Of a DNA stretch of 5,978 nt, positions 1 through 4,976 are shown piece after piece (position 1 is the stretch's first letter; each line of letters begins with the position of its first letter). The position numbers and the translations under genes were made by a program. Source of the DNA: Oscillospiraceae bacterium (GTDB lineage: Bacteria > Bacillota > Clostridia > Oscillospirales > Ruminococcaceae); the NCBI GenBank assembly GCA_029062865.1, contig JAIDPG010000051.1, positions 1-5,978 on the forward strand, written 5' to 3'. The notes under the pieces are model-generated. The model did no database searches. It had not been told where the DNA came from and saw nothing but the letters and a program-made list of their open reading frames with translations.

Positions 1-548
1 TACTCAAAACCCCTTTCTGTCAGATATTCGCGGAGCTTCGTCCGCGTTCGTGAGAGCTTCGAGCGCACGGAGCTTTCCGCCGCGCCCGTTTTTATCGCTA
101 TCTCGGAGGACTTTTCCCCGTAGAAGTAAAACCGCAAAAACACCTCGCGCTCCGCGTCCGAGAGCGTTTCAAGCGCCTCGCAAAGCGCCCGCATTAGCTC
201 GCGGCGCTCGGCGAGCTCCTCGATCGAGAAGTCTTCGGCGAGCTCAAGCTCGGAGATGTCCTCGGCGGGCGGCTTCTGCGCTCTGAAGCGGTTTTTCACT
301 GCGTTTCGAGCTATCGCCGAGAGATACGCTTTCAGCCCAAGCTCCGCGTCAAGGTTATCGCGCTTCTGCCAGAGCCTGTAAAACACGTCCGAGCAGAGCT
401 CGTCAATGTCCTGCTCAGACAACGTCCCGCGCGAGAAGTTGCGGATAACGGTGCAGACGTACCCCGAAAACGCGTCGATTATTTTCCCCAAAGCCGCCGC
501 GTCGCCTTTTTTCAGGCGCTCGGCAAGGCGTTGTTCCGTTGGTTTCAT
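1..548 (-). CDS. ECF-type RNA polymerase sigma-70 factor (3' end at window edge)
   Basis: This frame is read by direct translation of the minus strand from ATG at 548-546. It gives 182 residues, and the final codon is cut after its first two bases (TA), so the protein either stops here or continues slightly further. Residues about 20-90 look like sigma-70 region 2, with the segments LSEQDIDELCSDVFYRLWQ and LKAYLSAIARNAVKNRFR. Residues about 120-178 look like region 4, with LSDAEREVFLRFY followed by a helix-turn-helix and SSVRSKLSRTRTKLREYL. There is no region 1.1 or region 3, which fits an ECF sigma factor that directs RNA polymerase to a small regulon. The start is supported by GGAGGA four bases upstream. 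A strong terminator separates it from the gene upstream, so it probably has its own promoter. An anti-sigma gene often follows such factors and would lie outside the window. The family call is firm; the target regulon is unknown. Confidence 0.92.
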   Translation of the reverse strand, partial: MKPTEQRLAERLKKGDAAALGKIIDAFSGYVCTVIRNFSRGTLSEQDIDELCSDVFYRLWQKRDNLDAELGLKAYLSAIARNAVKNRFRAQKPPAEDISELELAEDFSIEELAERRELMRALCEALETLSDAEREVFLRFYFYGEKSSEIAIKTGAAESSVRSKLSRTRTKLREYLTERGFE

Positions 549-552
549 TATG

Positions 553-558
553 TCCTCC
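553..558 (-). promoter_or_regulatory. Ribosome binding site of the sigma factor gene
   Basis: The minus strand reads GGAGGA four bases before the ATG at 548. This is a strong Shine-Dalgarno match and fixes the start of the sigma factor. Confidence 0.85.
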
Positions 559-565
559 GAAAGTT

Positions 566-577
566 TACTGTACAGTA
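566..577. promoter_or_regulatory. Perfect 12-bp palindrome in the sigma factor leader (possible operator)
   Basis: The sequence TACTGTACAGTA is its own reverse complement and lies 8 bases upstream of the sigma factor ribosome binding site. Its position between promoter region and ribosome binding site suits a repressor operator. The half-sites TACTG/CAGTA resemble the ends of the Escherichia coli LexA box, but the spacing is far too short for that site. No cognate regulator can be named, and chance is possible. Confidence 0.35.
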
Positions 578-627
578 GAAGGTTTGCCCCTTCATTTCCA
601 TATACACGGGAAATTCAAAAACGCTGC

Positions 628-661
628 AAAAACTCCCCGAAAAATTTTCGGGGAGTTTTTT
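628..661 (-). terminator. Strong Rho-independent terminator after the radA operon
   Basis: A hairpin pairs CTCCCCG (633-639) with CGGGGAG (649-655), extended by A-T pairs inside. It is flanked by five A's on the left and six T's on the right. It is therefore a canonical terminator on the minus strand and also symmetrical enough to work on the plus strand. The TAA stop of the DUF2809 gene (662-660) overlaps its outer flank, so transcription of the leftward operon should end here. It insulates the sigma factor gene downstream. Confidence 0.93.
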
Positions 662-1010
662 AAAAGAATTTTTTGTCGATTAAAAAGCAAATCACGCCGC
701 CTACTAAATAGCACGCCAAATCGGCAAAATCAAACGTCCCGCCGACTATTATTGAAAGCGGCGAGGGGAGGATCTCGGACAGCGGCGTGAGCTGTACAAG
801 CTCCACGACAAACGCGAACGCCGTCACGAATATTGACAGATAACGCGGCTTTTCCGGCAAAAATATCCGCGCGAAAAAGTACACGCAAACTACCGCCAGC
901 ACGTCGCCGAAATAAGGGCGCACAAATGCGTCGTGAACGAACAGCGCAATAAGTACCTCAATGCCGAGAACCGCCGCGAAAATTCCCGCGCAGATCAAAC
1001 GTTTCTTCAT
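660..1010 (-). CDS. DUF2809 family small integral membrane protein
   Basis: This is a 116-residue hydrophobic protein with about four predicted membrane segments (roughly residues 4-27, 35-52, 57-78 and 95-111). It matches the DUF2809 (YjgA-like) pattern as I know it: VLIALFVHDAFVRPYFGDVL near the N-terminus, then FVVELVQL, then a C-terminal segment containing GTFDFADLACYLVGG. The biochemical role of this family is not known, and its location is the cytoplasmic membrane. The ATG at 1010 has AGGGAG (1021-1016) six bases upstream, and that site overlaps the stop codon of the preceding gene. It is the last gene of the leftward operon, and its stop runs into the terminator. Length is normal for the family. 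Confidence 0.85.
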   Translation of the reverse strand: MKKRLICAGIFAAVLGIEVLIALFVHDAFVRPYFGDVLAVVCVYFFARIFLPEKPRYLSIFVTAFAFVVELVQLTPLSEILPSPLSIIVGGTFDFADLACYLVGGVICFLIDKKFF

Positions 1011-1019
1011 AAGTACTCC

Positions 1020-1364
1020 CTACGGCGCAACACAGGTGACTTTTATCTCGTTATCGGTGTTGGCTTTGCTGATCTCACTGTTTATCCAACCCAAAAAATA
1101 GAGATATTCCTCCGGAGGATATTCCGGTGCAAACAGCTGTATATTGTATTTGAGCTTATTTACGTGCTTGTCCTTTATCGAAAAATGTTCGATCATAATG
1201 CCGTTTAAAATGTAATTGACATAATTTTCGACCTTTTGCCTCAGCATCTCTTGGCGTTCGTCCAAATTACAGCCCGCGTATCCGTAATCAAAGATTCTCA
1301 TATAGATGGTCTTTTTGTGTTTATCAAACATTGCTGCATCGATTATTTCCAACTCGTCTATCAT
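1020..1364 (-). CDS. Small hypothetical protein, DUF6572-like
   Basis: This 114-residue soluble protein has no signal peptide or membrane segment. Its layout resembles the DUF6572 family: IIDAAMFDKHKKTIYMRIFDYG at the start (an IDA..D motif followed by a short strand ending in D). Then come a helix like QEMLRQKVENYVNYILNG, an IQLFAPEYPPEEYLYFL segment and a C-terminal strand. That assignment is from memory of the pattern and is moderate. No enzyme motif is visible and the function is unknown. The start ATG overlaps the radA stop as ATGA, and a strong AGGAGG sits inside the last codons of radA (1380-1375), ten bases before the ATG. It is thus part of the radA operon. Its base composition is visibly more AT-rich than radA, which may mean a different history or weak codon selection. 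Confidence 0.72.
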   Translation of the reverse strand: MIDELEIIDAAMFDKHKKTIYMRIFDYGYAGCNLDERQEMLRQKVENYVNYILNGIMIEHFSIKDKHVNKLKYNIQLFAPEYPPEEYLYFLGWINSEISKANTDNEIKVTCVAP

Positions 1365-2743
1365 TTGGAATTATCCTCCTTTTTGACGCCGATCGCCTTG
1401 AATGCGCCCGAAAGAGTGTCCGCGCCGATTATTTTTATACCGTAATCCTCGGCTTTAGAAAGCTCCTTGAAGGAGTTTTTCGGGATAACGCATTTCGTAA
1501 AGCCCAGCCGCGCGCCCTCTTTGACGCGCTCGCGGACACGGCTTACGGAGCGTATCTCGCCGCCCAAGCCGACTTCTCCGAACACAAGCAAGTCCTCGGG
1601 GACTGCCTTGTCGCACAAGCCCGACCACAACGCCATTGCCACGGCAAGGTCGGCGGCGGGCTCGTCAATTTTCAAGCCGCCGACGATGTTGACGTAAACG
1701 TCCAAGCCGCCGAACGCGAAGCCGCAGCGCTTTTCAAGCACAGCGAGTATCATATACAGTCTGTTGTAGTCAAACCCTGTAGCCACTCGCCGCGGCGCGG
1801 AAAAACTCGATTTCGTGACAAGCGCCTGCACCTCCGCGAGAATAGGGCGCGTGCCCTCCATTGCGCACACGACGGCGCTTCCCGAGACGTTTTTCAGCCG
1901 CCCCGAGAGCATCATCTCGCTTGGGTTTGTCACCTCACGGAGCCCGTCGTCGTCCATTGAAAAGACGCCGATCTCGTTCGTCGAGCCGAAGCGGTTTTTT
2001 ATCGCGCGGAGAATTCTGTACGAAAGCTGCTTTTCGCCCTCGAAATACAGCACCGTGTCAACGATGTGCTCCATTATCTTAGGACCGGCGATCCCGCCGT
2101 CCTTATTGACGTGCGACACGATAAACACGGGAATTTCCTCGGACTTTGCCATTCGCATAAACGCGCCCGTGCACTCGCGTACTTGCACGATGCTCCCCGC
2201 CGTGGAGTTCAGCGCGGAGGACGTTATCGTCTGTATCGAGTCAATGATGACCATTTCGGGCTTGTTCTCGACGACCGCCTTTATAATGCTCTCGCAGTTG
2301 TTGTTGGACGCGAGAAACAGATTGTCGCACTTCACGCCGAGCCGCTCCGCGCGGAGCTTTATCTGCCGCTCGCTTTCCTCGCCGGAGACGTAGAGAATAG
2401 TGTGCTCGTCGCCCATAAAGCCGCAGATCTGGAGCAGCAGCGTGGATTTCCCGATGCCGGGGTCGCCGCCGATAAGCACCAGCGAGCCCTTGACAAGTCC
2501 GCCGCCGAGAACGCGGTCAAGCTCGGAGCTCCCCGTGCCGTATCGCGTCTCGTCCTTGTAGCTTATCTCGGAAATGCGCGAGTATTTGAATTCCCCAACA
2601 GGCGCTGCTTTGCCCGCCGCGACGGTTATCGGTTCGGTCTCCTCGAGAGTATTCCAAGCGCCGCAGGACAGGCATTTTCCGTTCCATTTCGAGCTTTCCG
2701 CGCCGCACTCGCTGCACACGAAAACCGTTTTGTTTTTCGGCAT
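1361..2743 (-). CDS. radA: DNA repair protein RadA (Sms), branch-migration ATPase
   Basis: RadA is a cytoplasmic RecA-like ATPase that helps process recombination intermediates and remodel branched DNA with RecA. Seen here, with ATG at 2743 as residue 1: a C4 zinc finger at 10-27 (CSEC, 10 residues, CLSC). A Walker A motif GDPGIGKST lies at 93-101 and Walker B VIIDSIQT at 165-172. The RadA signature KNRFG is at 249-253. The C-terminal part from about residue 285 is the Lon protease-like domain, with GGLDVYVNIVGGLKI and EPAADLAVAMAL. The total of 460 residues equals the usual family length. An in-frame TTG at 2770 would add nine residues, but the ATG gives the typical MPKNK start and is preferred. 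The ATG overlaps the TAA of the upstream tautomerase gene (TAATG). Its own Shine-Dalgarno sequence is weak, so translation is probably coupled. All key motifs are intact. Confidence 0.97.
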   Translation of the reverse strand: MPKNKTVFVCSECGAESSKWNGKCLSCGAWNTLEETEPITVAAGKAAPVGEFKYSRISEISYKDETRYGTGSSELDRVLGGGLVKGSLVLIGGDPGIGKSTLLLQICGFMGDEHTILYVSGEESERQIKLRAERLGVKCDNLFLASNNNCESIIKAVVENKPEMVIIDSIQTITSSALNSTAGSIVQVRECTGAFMRMAKSEEIPVFIVSHVNKDGGIAGPKIMEHIVDTVLYFEGEKQLSYRILRAIKNRFGSTNEIGVFSMDDDGLREVTNPSEMMLSGRLKNVSGSAVVCAMEGTRPILAEVQALVTKSSFSAPRRVATGFDYNRLYMILAVLEKRCGFAFGGLDVYVNIVGGLKIDEPAADLAVAMALWSGLCDKAVPEDLLVFGEVGLGGEIRSVSRVRERVKEGARLGFTKCVIPKNSFKELSKAEDYGIKIIGADTLSGAFKAIGVKKEDNSK

Positions 2744-3084
2744 TAGAAGTTCCCGCCGTTCCAGCCCCAATGATCGGTGGGCGAGTATTTCACGTAGATT
2801 TTGTCGGCGGGCACGCCGAGGTGTGTTCCAAGCGTTTCGCAGATTGCGCCCGTCAGCCGGTCGTAAGCGGAGCTCGAAGCGCTGCCGAACGCGCTGACCT
2901 CGACAAACGCGATCTTCTCTGACTTCTCGCCCTTGAAATACAGCGAGCAGTTCGGCTCAAACCCGACCATAAGCCAGTTTTCCGACTTGCCGATAATAGC
3001 CGCAGCCGCCCCCAGATCGGTCTTGATGTTCACTTCCTGCTCCGGCGTAATCTCACCCGAATACTTTGTGTTGATAAATGGCAT
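2743..3084 (-). CDS. MIF/tautomerase superfamily protein (phenylpyruvate tautomerase-like)
   Basis: This is a 113-residue protein of the macrophage migration inhibitory factor family, small trimeric enzymes that interconvert keto and enol forms of substrates such as phenylpyruvate. The start MPFINTKYSG places proline second, which becomes the catalytic N-terminal proline after methionine removal. A lysine at about residue 33 (IIGKSENWLMVGF) matches the active-site lysine region. The C-terminus DKIYVKYSPTDHWGWNGGNF matches the MIF ending closely. A longer frame opens further upstream at 3144, but ATG at 3084 is preferred. It exposes the catalytic proline and has AAGGAGG nine bases upstream. 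It is the first gene of the leftward operon. The physiological substrate in bacteria is generally unknown. The CXXC motif of mammalian MIF is absent. Confidence 0.9.
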   Translation of the reverse strand: MPFINTKYSGEITPEQEVNIKTDLGAAAAIIGKSENWLMVGFEPNCSLYFKGEKSEKIAFVEVSAFGSASSSAYDRLTGAICETLGTHLGVPADKIYVKYSPTDHWGWNGGNF

Positions 3085-3093
3085 TGCAAAAAG

Positions 3094-3100
3094 CCTCCTT
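3094..3100 (-). promoter_or_regulatory. Ribosome binding site of the MIF-like gene
   Basis: The minus strand reads AAGGAGG nine bases before the ATG at 3084. This decides the start in favour of the short form, which exposes the catalytic proline. Confidence 0.88.
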
Positions 3101-3115
3101 TTGTGATTTGTAATT

Positions 3116-3144
3116 ATTATATCACATTTTTCTAAATATTTCAA
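3116..3144 (-). promoter_or_regulatory. Sigma-A promoter of the MIF-radA operon
   Basis: On the minus strand TTGAAA (3144-3139) is followed by a 17-nt spacer and TATAAT (3121-3116). The -10 box is extended by TG one base upstream. Transcription should start near 3109, giving a leader of about 25 nt with the ribosome binding site in it. The match to the vegetative consensus is nearly perfect. Confidence 0.9.
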
Positions 3145-3160
3145 TAACTTATTGAAATAT
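3136..3160. repeat. Perfect 25-nt inverted repeat carrying both divergent -35 boxes
   Basis: Twelve bases on each side of C3148 are exact reverse complements. The left arm contains TTTCAA (3139-3144) and the right arm TTGAAA (3152-3157). These are the -35 boxes of the leftward and rightward promoters. Symmetry extends three bases beyond the -35 boxes and through the seven-base centre, so it is more than two shared hexamers. It could be an operator for a dimeric regulator acting on both operons, or could have arisen by duplication of a promoter half. Confidence 0.8.
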
Positions 3161-3180
3161 ATTGGATTTTGTGCTATAAT
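3152..3180 (+). promoter_or_regulatory. Sigma-A promoter of the flavin reductase-ung operon
   Basis: TTGAAA (3152-3157), a 17-nt spacer and TATAAT (3175-3180), with an extended TGC before the -10 box (3172-3174), make a near-consensus vegetative promoter. Transcription should start near 3187, giving a leader of about 84 nt. Confidence 0.9.
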
Positions 3181-3189
3181 AGTAATTAG

Positions 3190-3250
3190 AGAATAGTAGT
3201 TAGTTGTTAGTTGTCAGGCGAGCTCTTGCTTCTTGCCGCTGAAAATTCTT
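3190..3250 (+). other. Repetitive 5' leader of the rightward operon
   Basis: The untranslated leader starts with about four degenerate 7-nt units (AGAATAG, TAGTTAG, TTGTTAG, TTGTCAG; 3190-3217). A possible weak stem follows, GGCGAG (3217-3222) with CTTGCC (3232-3237), including one G-U pair. After that comes a CTTG-rich stretch (TTGCTTCTTG, ATTCTTGATTCTTGG). I recognise no known riboswitch and see no intrinsic terminator in it. It may be a degenerate dispersed repeat or simple low-complexity sequence. Confidence 0.4.
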
Positions 3251-3257
3251 GATTCTT

Positions 3258-3262
3258 GGAGG
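3258..3262 (+). promoter_or_regulatory. Ribosome binding site of the flavin reductase-like gene
   Basis: GGAGG lies eight bases before ATG 3271. An alternative in-frame TTG at 3256 overlaps this site and would leave no ribosome binding site of its own, so the ATG is the start. Confidence 0.88.
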
Positions 3263-3270
3263 AACGTTTT

Positions 3271-3900
3271 ATGTCTAAAGTTACTTGGAAGGGCGGCACC
3301 CTGCTCGCTCCCGTGCCTGCGGTTCTGGTCTCGTGCGGAACGGTCGAAAAGCCCGCGGCGCTTACTATCGCTTGGACGGGCATCGTAAGCTCCGACCCGC
3401 CGACGACCTACATCTCCGTCCGCCCGGAGCGGAATTCTTATGAAATAATCAAGCAGTTCGGCGAGTTCTGCGTGAATATGATGCCGTCGAGCGTTGTAAG
3501 AACGCTTGATTACTGCGGGATTAAATCGGGCAGAAACGAGGATAAGCTCGCGAAGCGCAAGCTCACGGCGCTGCCGTGCACGAAGATCTCCGCGCCGATG
3601 ATAGCGCAGAGCAAAATCTCGCTTGAATGTAAAGTCACCGATATTATAAAAAAAGGCTCGCACGATATGTTTCTGGCGGAGATCGTCGCCGTAAACATTG
3701 ACGAGGAGCTCATCGACGAAAAGGGAAGACTGATGATAGAGCAGGCGGGGCTGCTTGCTTACGCGCACGGAACGTATTTCGCGCTCGGCAAGAAGATCGG
3801 CACGTTCGGCTTTTCGACGAAGCAAAAACGCGGCAAGGAGGTCGCACGGAAAAATTCGCCCAAAAAGAAATCAAATAAAAAATCAAAGGACAAAAAGTAA
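3271..3900 (+). CDS. Flavin reductase-like FMN-binding protein with lysine-rich C-terminal tail
   Basis: This 209-residue protein belongs to the flavin reductase-like family (PF01613-type split barrel, flavoredoxin-like). Members bind FMN and transfer electrons in the cytoplasm. Family features seen: PVPAVLVSCG near residues 13-22, ALTIAWTGIVSSDPPTTYIS and RPERNSYEII around the FMN-binding region. Further on are GEFCVNMM, DYCGIKSGRNEDK, LECKV with GSHDMFLAEIVAVNID, and a final AHGTYFALGKKIGTFGFS. After the fold, residues about 184-209 form a highly basic tail with 12 lysines and 2 arginines in 26 residues. Homologues as I recall them end shortly after the GFS segment, so the tail is an addition; it could bind nucleic acid or simply be disordered. 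The substrate is unknown. It is the first gene of the rightward operon and its TAA overlaps the ung start codon. Confidence 0.92.
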   Translation: MSKVTWKGGTLLAPVPAVLVSCGTVEKPAALTIAWTGIVSSDPPTTYISVRPERNSYEIIKQFGEFCVNMMPSSVVRTLDYCGIKSGRNEDKLAKRKLTALPCTKISAPMIAQSKISLECKVTDIIKKGSHDMFLAEIVAVNIDEELIDEKGRLMIEQAGLLAYAHGTYFALGKKIGTFGFSTKQKRGKEVARKNSPKKKSNKKSKDKK

Positions 3901-4568
3901 TGGTAAATTTGGGAAACGATTGGGACGCGCTTCTCGCGGACGAATTCAAAAAGGATTATTATTTGCAGCTTCGGCAATTTCTGATCTCGGAGTATAATTC
4001 CCGCGTTATCTACCCGCCGATGAACGACATCTTCAATGCGCTGAAAGCCACGCCCTACGCGGACGTCAAGGCGGTGATTTTGGGGCAGGATCCGTATCAC
4101 GGCGCGGGACAGGCGCACGGAATGTGCTTTTCGGTGAAAAAAGGCACGCCGCCCCCGCCGTCGCTGCAAAATATCTTCAAGGAAATACAAAGCGAGCTGG
4201 GCTTGCCGATACCAAGCCACGGCGAGCTCACCGCTTGGGCGAAAAGCGGCGTGCTGCTGCTGAACACGGTGCTTACCGTCCGCGAGGGCGCGGCGAATTC
4301 CCACCGCGGGCACGGCTGGGAGATCTTCACGGACAGGGTGATCGAGCTTCTCAATCAGCACGAAACGCCGATAGTTTTCTTGCTCTGGGGCGGCAACGCA
4401 AGAGCCAAGAAAAAGCTCATTACAAATCCGAAGCATCTGATACTGGAGTGTGCCCACCCAAGCCCGCTTTCGGCGTTCAACGGATTTTTCGGCTGCGGGC
4501 ATTTTTTCAAGACGAATGAGTTCCTCAAATGCAACGGCATCGAGCCCATTGATTGGAGAATCATATGA
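3900..4568 (+). CDS. ung: Uracil-DNA glycosylase, family 1
   Basis: This enzyme removes uracil from DNA and starts base excision repair after cytosine deamination or dUTP incorporation. The 222-residue protein has the full family 1 signature. The catalytic water-activating motif GQDPYH is at 62-67 (Asp64), with uracil-pocket residues following through HGMCFSV. PPPPSLQNIFKE is at 84-95, and LLLNTVLTV at 119-127 contains the uracil-recognition Asn122. LLWGGNARAKK lies at 161-171, and the DNA-intercalating and catalytic loop HPSPLS at 186-191 (His186), followed by GFFGCGHF. Length is typical and no key residue is missing. The ATG at 3900 shares its first base with the TAA of the flavin reductase gene (TAATG). 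No clear Shine-Dalgarno is visible beyond the AAGGAC in the upstream gene's tail, so translation is probably coupled. Confidence 0.98.
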   Translation: MVNLGNDWDALLADEFKKDYYLQLRQFLISEYNSRVIYPPMNDIFNALKATPYADVKAVILGQDPYHGAGQAHGMCFSVKKGTPPPPSLQNIFKEIQSELGLPIPSHGELTAWAKSGVLLLNTVLTVREGAANSHRGHGWEIFTDRVIELLNQHETPIVFLLWGGNARAKKKLITNPKHLILECAHPSPLSAFNGFFGCGHFFKTNEFLKCNGIEPIDWRII

Positions 4569-4960
4569 AAAAGAAATCAATACGGCGTGCCCGAGTTATA
4601 ATCGCGGCAATTCTTATTGTCATATGCGGAGGACTTTTTCTGCTCTTTATAACATCAAAGAATAAGTACAGCGACTATGAGTATTACAAGGCGTTCACCA
4701 CTGCCGACAAAGCTCACGATATTGTTTTGTACCATTCCGTTCCTCTGTACTATCCGTTGAGCGAACAAGAAAAATACAAGATTGTATGTGTTGATAATTC
4801 GAGCGGCGGGGAAACCGAATACACGGAATTTGATTTTGAATCCTGCAAAGGCTGCGGTTTTTCTTTAGAAAAGGACGATGGGCAAAAATGCACTTTTAGA
4901 GTTTCCGATTACAGCGGATTTCGTGATTTTGATATTGTGTGGAGCGAAATTTTTACTTAA
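4565..4960 (+). CDS. Small single-pass membrane-anchored protein, function unknown
   Basis: This 131-residue protein has a basic N-terminus (MKKKSIRRAR), one membrane segment at about residues 11-29 and a soluble domain of about 100 residues. By the positive-inside rule the domain lies outside the membrane. There is no convincing lipobox: Cys21 is preceded by isoleucine and sits in the middle of the hydrophobic segment. The outer domain has four cysteines (75, 94, 97, 109) in a setting rich in Asp, Glu, Tyr and Phe, including CKGCGF, so disulfides are possible. I recognise no family. The ATG overlaps the ung stop as ATGA, with GGAG (4555-4558) six bases upstream; an in-frame TTG at 4553 lacks such support. 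The gene is clearly more AT-rich than ung before it and the gene after it, which may indicate separate ancestry. Confidence 0.75.
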   Translation: MKKKSIRRARVIIAAILIVICGGLFLLFITSKNKYSDYEYYKAFTTADKAHDIVLYHSVPLYYPLSEQEKYKIVCVDNSSGGETEYTEFDFESCKGCGFSLEKDDGQKCTFRVSDYSGFRDFDIVWSEIFT

Positions 4961-4976
4961 AAAGTGAGATGATCTT

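Noticed and set aside
566..577. LexA (SOS) box upstream of the sigma factor
   Set aside because: The half-sites resemble the E. coli LexA box but the spacing is 8 bp too short, and Firmicute LexA boxes use a different consensus (CGAAC...GTTCG).
594..614. Small inverted repeat ATTTCC / GGAAAT with a 9-nt loop
   Set aside because: Six-base arms in AT-rich DNA are expected by chance.
600..632. Promoter for the sigma factor gene (minus strand TTGCAG, 17 nt, TGTATA)
   Set aside because: Each box matches only about half of the consensus; a promoter is expected here but I cannot place it with confidence.
1108..1119. 12-bp palindrome TCCTCCGGAGGA, containing Shine-Dalgarno-like sequence on both strands
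   Set aside because: It lies within the DUF6572-like coding sequence, encodes part of a YPPEEY segment, and no start codon at suitable spacing opens a credible gene.
1331..1960. Open plus-strand frame of about 209 codons opposite radA
   Set aside because: It is antisense to a RadA with every motif intact, has no ribosome binding site and shows a composition typical of shadow frames in GC-rich genes.
2066..2746. Open plus-strand frame of about 226 codons opposite radA
   Set aside because: It lies entirely against the RadA coding strand, shows no recognisable domain and is explained by codon bias.
2744..2770. TTG start for radA adding nine residues
   Set aside because: The ATG at 2743 gives the normal family length and N-terminus and is coupled to the preceding stop.
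3085..3144. Longer form of the MIF-like protein starting at 3144
   Set aside because: It would span the promoter -10 box and the ribosome binding site and would bury the catalytic N-terminal proline.
3759..4580. Open minus-strand frame of about 273 codons opposite ung and the end of the flavin reductase gene
   Set aside because: It overlaps two well-supported genes on the other strand and has no family features.
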